The notes under the pieces were generated by a model. It did not search any database. It was not told the origin of the DNA and worked only from the letters and a program-made list of their open reading frames with translations. DNA of 64,000 bases, from assembly GCA_965213905.1 (NCBI GenBank), contig OZ243922.1:2170001-2234000 (forward strand). The letters run 5' to 3'. This DNA is from SIRX01 sp965213905. Its GTDB lineage: Bacteria; Actinomycetota; Rubrobacteria; Rubrobacterales; Rubrobacteraceae. Positions 34,838-43,134 of the stretch are shown here, piece by piece. The translations under genes and the position numbers were made by a program. How positions within the stretch are numbered: position 1 is the first letter of the stretch; each line of letters begins with the position of its first letter.

Positions 34838-34843
34838 TATAAT
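34838..34843 (+). promoter_or_regulatory. -10 box (TATAAT) just before tetR-like start
   Basis: A perfect TATAAT ends 8 nt before the ATG at 34852, with no Shine-Dalgarno in between (tcggggtgt). The transcript would begin at or within two bases of the start codon. The matching -35 is weak (TTCGGC at 34814). Confidence 0.55.
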
Positions 34844-34851
34844 CGGGGTGT

Positions 34852-35499
34852 ATGAAAACTGGCGTGTCAAAGAGAAGAAAACGCCGCGACGGTGAGATCA
34901 CGCGGGAGCGCATCATCGCCGCGGCCATCGAGATACTGAGCGAGGAAGGCCTCGGCGCCGTCGCCACGGGGCGGCTCGCCAAAAAAGCCGGCATCGTGCA
35001 GTCCGGGTTTTACGCCCACTTCGGCAGCGTCGAGGAGTGCGTCCTGGCCGCCGCCGAACGTATCGGGCAGCGGTTGCGTGAATCGCTGGTGCGGAAGTTG
35101 GCCGAGGAAGAAACGGTGGATCCGGAATCTCTCGCCCGCTTTGTCGCGGACGTTCTCGACCGCTTGGAGAAAGAGTGGACTTTCGTAGAGCTGCTGCTCC
35201 GCTACCGCCGGGACCCTTCGCCCCTCGGCAACGTTATGTCGCGGTTTTTCAGCCTGTTGAGGGACGACGTGGTAGACAACCTGATCGAGGTAGCCCCCGA
35301 ACTGCAGGTCCAAGAGCACGAACGCCACCTCTTGACGACGGCGGCGCACACCATAGTCATACAGTTCATCGTCGCCTTGGAAGGCGTCCGGGAAGGTTGG
35401 GAGCCGGACCGTAAGATGCAGTCAAAGCACCTCGCCGCCCAGATACAACTCGCCGCGGCCCAGGGCTATGAAATAGTCGAAGCCCACCGGAATTCGTAA
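34852..35499 (+). CDS. TetR-family transcriptional regulator
   Basis: 215 residues. The N-terminal helix-turn-helix is clear: RERIIAAAIEILSEEGLG, then TGRLAKKAGIVQSGFYAHFGSVEECVLAA. The C-terminal ligand domain is unassigned. It sits between the hydroxyacyl-CoA/thioesterase genes and the SDR/MFS/hydrolase genes and probably represses one or both sets in response to an acyl-CoA or alcohol; this is inferred from position. The start lacks a ribosome site and lies next to a TATAAT, which suggests a leaderless mRNA. Confidence 0.92.
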   Translation: MKTGVSKRRKRRDGEITRERIIAAAIEILSEEGLGAVATGRLAKKAGIVQSGFYAHFGSVEECVLAAAERIGQRLRESLVRKLAEEETVDPESLARFVADVLDRLEKEWTFVELLLRYRRDPSPLGNVMSRFFSLLRDDVVDNLIEVAPELQVQEHERHLLTTAAHTIVIQFIVALEGVREGWEPDRKMQSKHLAAQIQLAAAQGYEIVEAHRNS

Positions 35500-35663
35500 G
35501 CCGCCAACCCTCGACGTGGGGCGCGGGGCGCGAGCGCGAGGTACGAGTGCGGGGTGCGGTGGAAAGACGCGGAGCTCATATGGGTTTTCGTCTATGGCAC
35601 CAACGCCGCACCCCGATGAAGGCCCTGCATAAATCTCTGCTACCCGTAACATCGTTACCCGTC

Positions 35664-35692
35664 TTGTTCCTGCCCACAAAACATAATATGAT
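35664..35692 (+). promoter_or_regulatory. Promoter of the SDR/MFS/hydrolase operon
   Basis: TTGTTC (35664-35669), a 17-nt spacer and TATGAT (35687-35692) give a good sigma-70-like promoter 47 nt before the SDR start. The remainder of the 240-nt gap (35500-35650) is GC-rich, with repeated GGGGCGCGG/GCGCGAG strings, and holds no gene that I can support. Confidence 0.6.
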
Positions 35693-35739
35693 GGTGATAT
35701 CAGAAAAGGGTACTCTGCGAAGTAGGAGGTTCTCCGGGG

Positions 35740-36657
35740 ATGAGGATTTTTTTGACCGGCGTCGGCGGTTACCTTGGGGGTGTGCTCGCTGGGCGTTTGG
35801 CGGGGATGCCGGAGGTCGAAGGCGTTACGGGCATAGATGTTTCCCGGCCGAAGGATCTACCGTCCGGGGTGGAGTTTTTGGAGATGGACGTTCGTTCGCC
35901 GGAGGTCGTGGAGGCGATGGCGGGACACGAGGTCGTGGTTCACACGGCTTTCGTAGTTGCGTGGCCGGCGAGTATGCCGGAGGCCGTGCGGGATGATATC
36001 AACCTGAACGGCGCCCGGAACGTGGCACGGGCCGCGGCAGAGAGCGGCGTACGGCGTTTCGTCCACGCGAGCAGTAACTCGGCCTATGATCCGGAAGCCG
36101 TCTCTAGCGGAAAGGGCATCACCGAAGACTTTCCGCGGGGTCGGGGGGATTCTCCTTTCTACTACGCGAACGGCAAGGCGGTCTCGGAGCGCATCGTGCA
36201 AGAGGTTCTGGATGGGTCGGGTACGACGCTGACTAGGCTGCGGCCGACGTTCATTATCGGGCCGCAGAACAAGGTGACCGTCGAGAACTACCGCCGGAAC
36301 GCCGCGAAGTTCCGGGGCCGGAACCCCCGGATGCAGTTCGTCCACGAGGATGATGTGGCAGAGGCTTTCGCGATGGCCGTGAGAGAGGACTTACCGGGGG
36401 CGTACAATCTGGCCCCGGACGATTACACGCTCTGGGAAGACTTTCTGGCCGTGATCGGGGCCGAGGACGTGCCGGAGGTTCCGGTGTGGTTGGCGCGGAC
36501 GACGATGACCCTCCGGTGGCGTTTTCTGGGGGCGCCGACGCATCCGTCGTGGCTTTCGGCGACGTTGGGCTCTTCGGTGGTTAGCAACGCGAAGATGAAG
36601 GCAACCGGCTGGGAGCCGCGCTACGACAGCAAGGGTGCTTTGAAGACGGCGTTGTAA
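35740..36657 (+). CDS. NAD-dependent epimerase/dehydratase (extended SDR)
   Basis: 305 residues. The Rossmann motif FLTGVGGYLGGVLAGRL (residues 4-20), the Ser/Tyr/Lys catalytic set in VHASSNSAY and YYANGKAVSE, and RLRPTFIIGP place it with extended SDRs. It may act on a sugar nucleotide, a hydroxysteroid-like alcohol or a flavonoid-like ketone; the sequence does not decide. An AGGAGG site lies 9 nt before the ATG. It leads a run of coupled genes: SDR, MFS symporter, hydrolase, SDR. Confidence 0.88.
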   Translation: MRIFLTGVGGYLGGVLAGRLAGMPEVEGVTGIDVSRPKDLPSGVEFLEMDVRSPEVVEAMAGHEVVVHTAFVVAWPASMPEAVRDDINLNGARNVARAAAESGVRRFVHASSNSAYDPEAVSSGKGITEDFPRGRGDSPFYYANGKAVSERIVQEVLDGSGTTLTRLRPTFIIGPQNKVTVENYRRNAAKFRGRNPRMQFVHEDDVAEAFAMAVREDLPGAYNLAPDDYTLWEDFLAVIGAEDVPEVPVWLARTTMTLRWRFLGAPTHPSWLSATLGSSVVSNAKMKATGWEPRYDSKGALKTAL

Positions 36658-36667
36658 GTGTAAAAGT

Positions 36668-36701
36668 CGCGGCTGCGTAGCCGCGTAGCCGCGTAGCCGC
36701 G
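36668..36701. repeat. 8-nt tandem repeat and hairpin after the SDR gene
   Basis: CGCGGCT-GCGT-AGCCGCG (36668-36685) is a perfect 7-bp hairpin that runs into three GCGTAGCC units (36675-36698). It starts 10 nt after the SDR stop. It may act as a terminator-like or REP-like element; no T-run is present. Confidence 0.6.
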
Positions 36702-36746
36702 GGTTCGGTGGGGACCGGATGACGAAATAATGGAGGTGTAGGGGTT

Positions 36747-38171
36747 TTGCAAAGGCTCTCTGTAGGGCAGAAGCTGGGTTACGGGATCGGGGATTCCGGC
36801 GGGGCGTTGTCTTACGTGGCGATCAACACGTGGTTGCTGTATTACCTGATCAACATAGCCGGCTTGACGCCCATTCTGGCCGGCACAACGTTTATCGTAG
36901 GCAGGATACTGGATGCCGTGTTGGACCCGGTGTTCGGGATGCTCTCCGACCGGTGGCGGCCCCGTTTCGGGCGGCTCGTGTTCGTGCGCTGGGCCGCGCT
37001 GCCGGCGGGGGCGAGCTTCGCCCTTATGTGGCTCTTGCCGCTGGCGGATACGGGGAAGTTCGTGCTGGCCGTTTTCGGGTTCACGTTGTTCTCGGCCATC
37101 TACACCGTCGTGCTGATGCCTTATCTGGCGCTCTTGCCCGAGATCGCCCCGGACTACGACGACCGGACGAGGACCAACAGCTACCGGTTTACGTTCGCCC
37201 TGATCTCCAACATGCTCGCCTTTACGCTGCCGCCCGTGATAGTCGTGGCGGTTACGGGGGCCGGGGACCTGGCATCCAGCCCCGCGTCCGGATGGCTGGT
37301 GATGGGGTTGGTTTTCGGGGTTCTTATCTCCGCGGCCTTCCTCGCTACCGGCACGACGGTAAAGGAGCCGCCGGGTGCGGGGTTGCGGACCTCTTCGATC
37401 GGGCTCGTCTCCGAAGTGCGCACCGCTCTCGGCACGCGAGGGTTTACCGAAGTCTTTGCGCTGTTCGTGATCGTCACGCTGGGGCTCATGATCGTCAACT
37501 CCATGCTGCCGTTCTATCTGGAGTCGGCGCTGCGGCTCGGGTCGGATAGCCAGCCGCTGGTGCTCGGGCTGCTCTTCGGGGTCGCGATCCTGGCCTTTCC
37601 GGTGTGGGCCACGCTGTCGGCCCGGATCGGCAAACGCGCCGCGCTCATCTGCGGCTTGTTGCTCCAGGGCGGAAGTCTGCTGGCGCTCGTTACCCTCGTG
37701 CCCGCCGGGCAACTCTCTGCGGTTTTGTTCGCCGTCGTGATAATAAACGGCTTCGGGGTGTCTGCGGTAACGCTCTTTCCCTGGTCCATGCTCCCGGACG
37801 TGGTCGAGTTCGACGAGCTAGAGAGTGGTCGGCGGCGGGAGGGGATCTTCTTCTCGCTCTTTACCTTCGGACAGAAGACCGCCGGTTCGGTCGGGGTTTT
37901 CGCCAACGGCATCGTCGTCGCCGTTTTCGGCTACCAGCAGGGCGTCGCCGTGCAAAGCGACTTCACGGTTGGCGGCCTTGAGTTGGTGGTCGGACCGGTC
38001 GCGGCGGCCGTCTTCGGGCTCGCAATAATACTGACGTGGCGGTACCCGATCACGCGCCAAGACCACCGCCGGGCGCAGGCAACCCTGGCCGACCGCCGCG
38101 CCGAAGAGCAACCCGAAAGCCCCGGACAGCAAGAACCAAAAGAAAACCTATCTAAAGGAGAAACTCTATGA
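36747..38171 (+). CDS. MFS transporter, glycoside-pentoside-hexuronide (MelB-like) cation symporter family
   Basis: 474 residues with about 12 hydrophobic segments. The N-terminus LSVGQKLGYGIGDSGGALSY and DPVFGMLSDRWRPRFGR are characteristic of the GPH/MelB family, as is the central VVEFDELESGRRREGIFFS. Family members import sugars or other organic solutes with H+ or Na+. The cargo is unknown; the neighbours point to a lipid-like or alcohol substrate rather than a sugar. TTG start with a weak GGAGG at 36731. It overlaps the hydrolase gene by ATGA. Confidence 0.9.
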   Translation: MQRLSVGQKLGYGIGDSGGALSYVAINTWLLYYLINIAGLTPILAGTTFIVGRILDAVLDPVFGMLSDRWRPRFGRLVFVRWAALPAGASFALMWLLPLADTGKFVLAVFGFTLFSAIYTVVLMPYLALLPEIAPDYDDRTRTNSYRFTFALISNMLAFTLPPVIVVAVTGAGDLASSPASGWLVMGLVFGVLISAAFLATGTTVKEPPGAGLRTSSIGLVSEVRTALGTRGFTEVFALFVIVTLGLMIVNSMLPFYLESALRLGSDSQPLVLGLLFGVAILAFPVWATLSARIGKRAALICGLLLQGGSLLALVTLVPAGQLSAVLFAVVIINGFGVSAVTLFPWSMLPDVVEFDELESGRRREGIFFSLFTFGQKTAGSVGVFANGIVVAVFGYQQGVAVQSDFTVGGLELVVGPVAAAVFGLAIILTWRYPITRQDHRRAQATLADRRAEEQPESPGQQEPKENLSKGETL

Positions 38172-39103
38172 CCGGAACGCGAACCGATGTCTCCTTCGAC
38201 TCGAACGGCGACGAAGTCGCCGCGTGGCTGTACACGCCGGAAGACCACGAAGATGAAACCGCACACCCCGGCCTGGTCATGGCCGCTGGTTTCGGCGGTA
38301 CGCGGGAGGGCGTACTGGAGGGCTACGCGGAGCGTTTCGCGGAGGCCGGTCTGGCGGTGCTGCTCTTCGACTACCGGCATTTCGGGGCCAGCGGCGGCGA
38401 GCCCCGGCAACTGCTCGACATAAAGAAGCAACTCGAAGACTGGCGGTCGGCCCTGGCCTGGTTGCGCTCCCGGCCCGAGGTGGACGAGGTCCGGATCGTC
38501 CTGTGGGGCTCCTCTTTCAGCGGCGGGCACGTGCAAACCCTCGGCGCGGAGGAAGAAACCGGCGGCTCCGTGGCGGCGATAATTTCGCAGGTTCCGTTCT
38601 GCGACGGCCGGGCGGCGGCGGGCGACGACGTGCGGCAATCAGCGCGCCTGATCCGTGAGGCCCTAAAAGACGTGTGGGGCGCCCGGCAGGGTAAGCCTCC
38701 GGTGTACATCCCGCTGGTCGGCGAGCCCGGAGACCTGGCGGTAATGACCTCGCCGGACGCGATGGACAGCATAAAGCTCAACCCCGAAGGCTCCAACTGG
38801 CGGAACCGGGTGGCGGCGCGCGTTATACTTCAAATCCCCAACTACCGTCCCGGACAGGGAGCCGGCAGCATCCGGCCGCCAATCCTCTACAGCGCGGCCG
38901 AGTTGGACCTGGTTACGCCCCCCGGCCCGATCTACCGGGTCGCCCGCGCCGCGCCGGACTCCGCCCTCAAACGCTACCCGATACAACACTTCGATATCTA
39001 CACCGGCGAAGCCTTCGAGACGGCAATAAAAGACCAAATCGCGTTTCTCGCCGAACACCTGCAGATCCCGGAACAAACCCGGAAGAAGGAGGCGACCCGA
39101 TGA
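38168..39103 (+). CDS. Alpha/beta hydrolase
   Basis: 311 residues. LVMAAGFGGTREGVLEGYAERFAEAGLAVLLFDYRHFGASGG is the classic strand-oxyanion region, and the nucleophile elbow is GSSFSGGH (Ser about 117). The acid and histidine lie in ELDLVTPPGP and IQHFDIYTGEAFE. Similar proteins are annotated as acetylxylan esterases or dienelactone-like hydrolases, but the substrate cannot be read. It is coupled to its neighbours by ATGA overlaps on both sides; an AAAGGAG site precedes the ATG. Confidence 0.9.
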   Translation: MTGTRTDVSFDSNGDEVAAWLYTPEDHEDETAHPGLVMAAGFGGTREGVLEGYAERFAEAGLAVLLFDYRHFGASGGEPRQLLDIKKQLEDWRSALAWLRSRPEVDEVRIVLWGSSFSGGHVQTLGAEEETGGSVAAIISQVPFCDGRAAAGDDVRQSARLIREALKDVWGARQGKPPVYIPLVGEPGDLAVMTSPDAMDSIKLNPEGSNWRNRVAARVILQIPNYRPGQGAGSIRPPILYSAAELDLVTPPGPIYRVARAAPDSALKRYPIQHFDIYTGEAFETAIKDQIAFLAEHLQIPEQTRKKEATR

Positions 39104-39960
39104 GCCGCTACGAGCTACCCGGCAGGGTGATAGTGGTTACCGGCGCCGCCCAGGGGATAGGCGAGGCGCTATCGCGGGAACTTCACAAGAGCGGCGCGAA
39201 CCTGGCACTCGTGGACCTCCAGGAAGAGCCCCTAAACCAGTTGCAAGAAGACCTCGGCTATCCCACGCGGGGCTTCGTGGCCGACGTGACGGATCATGGC
39301 TCGATGCAGGACGCCGCGCAGGAGATCGTGGAGCACTTCGGCCGGCTAGACGTGGTGGTGGCGAACGCCGGCATAGATACCTTCGAGACGGTCGCGTCCG
39401 GCGACCCGGAGGCGTTCCGGCGGGTAATCGAGGTGAACCTCCTGGGTGTCTACCATACCCTACGCGCCGCCGCGCCCCACGTAACGCGCACCAAAGGATA
39501 CTTCCAAATAATGTCCTCGACCGCCGCCTCTTTCCACTCGCCGCTACAAGCCCACTACACGGCCTCGAAGGCCGGGGTGGCGGCGATGGCCGACTCCTTC
39601 CGGCTCGAAGTGCGGGGCTCCGGCGCGAAGGTCGGGGTCGTATACCCGACGTTCGTAAAGACCGCGGCGATGGAGTGGTGGACGGAAAACGACCCGGTCG
39701 GAAAAGTCCTGTGGGGCGGCAACGACGAAGGCGGTTCGTGGGAGATGGTCACGGTCGAGCAGGTCGTAGAAGCCATGATCGGGGGCATCGAAAACCGCTC
39801 GCGGTCGGTGAACATTCCGGGCTACACCCGGCTGTTGAGGTGGTTTCCGGCCTTTTTCCAGCCGTACCTGGAGCGCACCTTCCCGCCGCAGAGGGTAGAG
39901 GAGGTGATCCGGGCTACAGAAGAGGCGGCAGAAGAGGCCCCAACCCGTAGCGAGGCATAG
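39100..39960 (+). CDS. Short-chain dehydrogenase/reductase
   Basis: 286 residues. The classical SDR set is present: cofactor motif TGAAQGIGEAL (residues 15-25), VVANAGI, catalytic Ser in MSSTAASFHS and YTASK with Tyr and Lys. The C-terminus is extended (RLLRWFPAFFQPYLERTFPP), a feature often seen in membrane-associated SDRs that act on lipophilic substrates. A VDL after the second strand suggests NAD(H) preference. The start overlaps the hydrolase stop. Confidence 0.92.
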   Translation: MSRYELPGRVIVVTGAAQGIGEALSRELHKSGANLALVDLQEEPLNQLQEDLGYPTRGFVADVTDHGSMQDAAQEIVEHFGRLDVVVANAGIDTFETVASGDPEAFRRVIEVNLLGVYHTLRAAAPHVTRTKGYFQIMSSTAASFHSPLQAHYTASKAGVAAMADSFRLEVRGSGAKVGVVYPTFVKTAAMEWWTENDPVGKVLWGGNDEGGSWEMVTVEQVVEAMIGGIENRSRSVNIPGYTRLLRWFPAFFQPYLERTFPPQRVEEVIRATEEAAEEAPTRSEA

Positions 39961-40081
39961 TGGGGTTTCGGGGCGTGGCCTGATCTCCGCGATTCCATGC
40001 CGGGTCGCGCGGTTGCATGTATCATTTGGGATAGTAAGCGGTTAGGGGAACTGCATACCGAAGTGCGAAAGGAGAAGGATT

Positions 40082-41755
40082 ATGTTCACCAAAGAAAAAC
40101 CCTGGCTAAAAGTCTACGAGGGGCACGCCGAGCCGGAGACGGAATTTTTCGAGGGCTCCCTGTACGAGTTGCTGCGCGAGGCCGTCGAAGAGCACCAGGA
40201 CAAGACGGCCTTCACGTTCTACGGGAATGAGATCGGCTTTTCCGGGTTGCGGGCGATGGTCGAGAAAACGGCCGCCGCGCTCGCGGACAGCGGGGTGGAG
40301 AAGGGCGACCGGGTTGCGCTGATGCTCCCGAACTGCCCCCAGTACGTCATATCGTTCTTCGCCACCGTCAGGCTCGGGGCTATCGTCACGCAGTTAAACC
40401 CGATGTACGTGGAGCGGGAGATACAGTACATTCTCGAAGACTCGGGCGCCGAAACCATCGTCGTCTACGCCGACATGTACCCGCGGGTAAAAGCCGTCTT
40501 GCCGGAGACGGACTTGAAAAACGTCGTGGTCGTCAGCTTCGCGGGCGAGCCGGAAGGCCTGGATGAAGACCACCACCTCTTCGACGCGTTTGTCGGAAAA
40601 GACGTAGACCCGGCCCCGGAAGTGGAGATAGACCCGGCCGAGGACGTTGCGGCCCTCCAGTACACGGGCGGCACGACGGGCCGCTCTAAAGGCGCAATGC
40701 TGACGCACCGCAACCTGGCGGCCAACATGCAGCAGTCCCTGGACTTCTTCGTCGAAGACTCCTCAGCCCTCGACAACAACGAGAAGTCCGTGGCCGTCTT
40801 GCCGTTCTTCCACATCTACGGCCTGACGTGCGTGATGATGTTCGGCATCCGCATGGGCCTCAACCAGCTCTTGCTCCCGCGCTTCGACCCGCAGGAAGTC
40901 GTGAGCCTCGTAAAGGAAAACAAACCGACTTTCTTCTCCGGCGTACCGACGATGTACATGGCGCTGAACGCCGTGCCGGACCTCGCAGATTACGGTTTCG
41001 GCGACATCGGATACTACACCAGCGGCGGGGCGGCGATGCCGGTTAACCTGCTGCACGCCATCGAGGAGAAGACCGGCGTCCAGATCCAGGAGGGTTTCGG
41101 GCTTTCGGAAGCCTCCCCGGTAACGCACTTCAACCCCGTCTTTACCGACCGGGTCCCCGGCAGCATCGGCATCCCGATCCCGAGCACCGACTCCCGGGTC
41201 GTGGACGTGGAAAACGGCCGGAAAGAAATGCCCACCGGCGAGTCGGGAGAGCTGATCGTCGCCGGCCCGCAAGTAATGAAGGGCTACTGGAACATGCCCG
41301 ACGAGACCGCCGACACGCTCCGCGACGGCTGGCTCTACACCGGCGACGTCGCCACGATGGACGAGGACGGCTACTTCTACATCGTAGACCGGAAAAAAGA
41401 CATGATCGTGGCCGGCGGCTACAACGTCTACCCGCGCGAGATAGAAGAGGTCCTCTTCGAACACCCGGACGTCTCCGAAGCCGTCGCCATCGGCCTCCCG
41501 GACGAGTACCGGGGCGAAACCGTTAAAGCGTTTGTCGTAAAGAAGCAAGACGTCGATACAAGTGAAGAAGAGATCATAGCCTTCTGCAAAGAGCGTCTGG
41601 CACCCTACAAGACGCCCAAATCACTGGAGTTTCGGGACGAGTTGCCAAAGAGCACTGTCGGCAAGCTCTTGCGGCGGGTGTTGGCCGAAGAGGAAAAAGA
41701 AAAGACGGGTGCGGAGGTCGGAACGGAGGCCGAAGACCCGCCGTCTCCGAGTTAG
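40082..41755 (+). CDS. fadD: Long-chain-fatty-acid--CoA ligase
   Basis: 557 residues, adenylate-forming family. The ATP loop is YTGGTTGRSKGAMLTHRN, with the A5-type EGFGLSEASPVTHFNP, the hinge region GWLYTGDVATMDEDGYFYIVDRKKDMIVAGGYNVYPREIEE and the C-terminal catalytic lysine in PKSTVGKLLRR. It activates fatty or other carboxylic acids to CoA thioesters. The ATG has an AAAGGAG site. A 121-nt gap precedes it, so it probably has its own promoter, and the SDR that follows 12 nt later is in the same unit. Confidence 0.94.
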   Translation: MFTKEKPWLKVYEGHAEPETEFFEGSLYELLREAVEEHQDKTAFTFYGNEIGFSGLRAMVEKTAAALADSGVEKGDRVALMLPNCPQYVISFFATVRLGAIVTQLNPMYVEREIQYILEDSGAETIVVYADMYPRVKAVLPETDLKNVVVVSFAGEPEGLDEDHHLFDAFVGKDVDPAPEVEIDPAEDVAALQYTGGTTGRSKGAMLTHRNLAANMQQSLDFFVEDSSALDNNEKSVAVLPFFHIYGLTCVMMFGIRMGLNQLLLPRFDPQEVVSLVKENKPTFFSGVPTMYMALNAVPDLADYGFGDIGYYTSGGAAMPVNLLHAIEEKTGVQIQEGFGLSEASPVTHFNPVFTDRVPGSIGIPIPSTDSRVVDVENGRKEMPTGESGELIVAGPQVMKGYWNMPDETADTLRDGWLYTGDVATMDEDGYFYIVDRKKDMIVAGGYNVYPREIEEVLFEHPDVSEAVAIGLPDEYRGETVKAFVVKKQDVDTSEEEIIAFCKERLAPYKTPKSLEFRDELPKSTVGKLLRRVLAEEEKEKTGAEVGTEAEDPPSPS

Positions 41756-41767
41756 AGAGGTGATTGC

Positions 41768-42544
41768 TTGAACACTCTGGATCTCTTCCGGCTCGATGGG
41801 AAGACCGCAATCGTGACCGGCGGCGGACGGGGGCTCGGCCGGTACATGGCCGAAGCCCTCTCCGACGCGGGGGCGAACGTCGTGATCTGCTCCCGCAAGA
41901 TAGAACCGTTGGAGGAAGTGCGGGAAGAGATAAAGGCCCGCGGCGGCAAAGCCCACGCCGTCGAGTGCGACGTAACGGATCCGGAAGACGTGGAGAAGGT
42001 AGTTCGGAAGGCCGAAGAAGCGTTCGGGGCGATAGGCGTTCTGGTAAACAACTCCGGGGCGACGTGGGGCGCCCCGGCGGTCGAGATGCCGCTTGAGAAG
42101 TTCGATCAGGTAGTACAGGTCAACGTGCGCGGAACGTTCCTCATGAGCCAGACGGTCGGGCGGCGCATGATCGAGGCCGGTACCGGCGGCGCCATCATCA
42201 ACATCTCTTCCATAGCCGGCCTCCTCGGCGGCCACCCCGACTACATGCAGACCGTCGGCTACAACACCAGCAAGGGCGCCATTATCTCCATGACCCGTGA
42301 CCTGGCGACCGCCTGGGCGCCACACGGCATTACGGTAAACGCCATAGCCCCCGGCTGGTTTCCAACCCGGATGAGTGGCGGCCTCATCGAGAACTTCGAG
42401 GACAAGATGCTCTCCGGCATCCCGCTGCACCGCTTCGGCAATCCGGAGGACCTCAAGGGCGTGGTGGTCTTTCTTTCTTCGTCCGCCGCTTCTTACATCA
42501 CCGGGCAGACCCTCGCCGTAGATGGGGGCGCCACGGCCTGGTAG
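41768..42544 (+). CDS. Short-chain dehydrogenase/reductase (3-oxoacyl-ACP reductase / gluconate dehydrogenase-like)
   Basis: 258 residues. It has VTGGGRGLGRYMAEAL, VNNSGATWGAP, ISSIAGLLGG with the catalytic Ser, YNTSKGA with Tyr and Lys, and the C-terminal ITGQTLAVDGGATAW of FabG-like reductases. TTG start with GAGAGGTG upstream. Together with the acyl-CoA ligase it probably acts in fatty acid or branched acid degradation, although sequence alone cannot tell it from sugar dehydrogenases of the same class. Confidence 0.92.
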   Translation: MNTLDLFRLDGKTAIVTGGGRGLGRYMAEALSDAGANVVICSRKIEPLEEVREEIKARGGKAHAVECDVTDPEDVEKVVRKAEEAFGAIGVLVNNSGATWGAPAVEMPLEKFDQVVQVNVRGTFLMSQTVGRRMIEAGTGGAIINISSIAGLLGGHPDYMQTVGYNTSKGAIISMTRDLATAWAPHGITVNAIAPGWFPTRMSGGLIENFEDKMLSGIPLHRFGNPEDLKGVVVFLSSSAASYITGQTLAVDGGATAW

Positions 42545-42671
42545 TCTACGGGTCCGGCGGAGGCTGTTTAGAATCCGCCATAGTACGGTAAGTCAGGTTC
42601 TCGTAATGTTTCGTGGAGTGCGGGCCTATGCCGATCCGGTAAGGACCGCAACCTGAAGAACGGGAGGTTTT

Positions 42672-42980
42672 GTGAAAAGAGTCGAGGCACAAAGCGGAGA
42701 GAAAAGGCTCGTCAGCCGGGGGAAAGTCGGAGTAACCGCCCTGGCGCTGGCGGCCGTTATGAGCCTGGCCTCTTGCGCCCAGGAGGGTGGAGGAACCACC
42801 TCGGGTGGCGGTACTACAATGGGTGGTGGCACCACCATGGGCGGCACGACGATGGACACTACGGGCGGCACCACCATGGGCGGTACCACGATGGGCGGCA
42901 CAACCATGGGTGGCACGACCATGGGAGGAACCACGATGGGTACTACGGGTGGCACGACGATGGGTGGTACCACCAACTAA
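42672..42980 (+). CDS. Low-complexity lipoprotein with Gly-Gly-Thr-Thr-Met repeats
   Basis: 102 residues, not recognised. A lipoprotein signal (VGVTALALAAVMSLASC) ends at the lipobox LASC (Cys35). The mature part is almost only Gly, Thr and Met, built from GGTTM pentapeptides (about ten copies, some as GGGTTM or DTTGGTTM). It is probably an extracytoplasmic, flexible, surface-anchored chain; the methionines could bind Cu(I) or scavenge oxidants, which is speculation. GTG start with a GGGAGG site. The preceding 127-nt gap holds no recognised element, and a strong terminator follows. Confidence 0.8.
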   Translation: MKRVEAQSGEKRLVSRGKVGVTALALAAVMSLASCAQEGGGTTSGGGTTMGGGTTMGGTTMDTTGGTTMGGTTMGGTTMGGTTMGGTTMGTTGGTTMGGTTN

Positions 42981-43027
42981 GGTAGCCCGGTCGCAGGCAC
43001 AAAAGAGGTTTAGTCGTCGGCCCTAGA

Positions 43028-43068
43028 GACCAGGCTATCCGGTAGTTCTCACGGTAGCCTGGTCTTTT
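43028..43068 (+). terminator. Rho-independent terminator after the repeat lipoprotein gene
   Basis: GACCAGGCTATCC pairs with GGTAGCCTGGTC across a 12-nt loop, with one bulge, followed by TTTT. It separates the plus-strand lipoprotein from the convergent ABC transporter gene. Confidence 0.85.
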
Positions 43069-43134
43069 CGTTCGTGTACGGGTTTTCTGAAGCGTCGGCC
43101 GGTGGCTTTGTACTCGGGATAATATTTGCGGGGG

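Noticed and set aside
42626..42976. VVPPM-type repeat protein antisense to the Gly-Thr-Met lipoprotein.
   Set aside because: It is the mirror of the GGTTM repeat. The plus-strand frame has a signal peptide, lipobox, ribosome site and terminator; the antisense frame has none.
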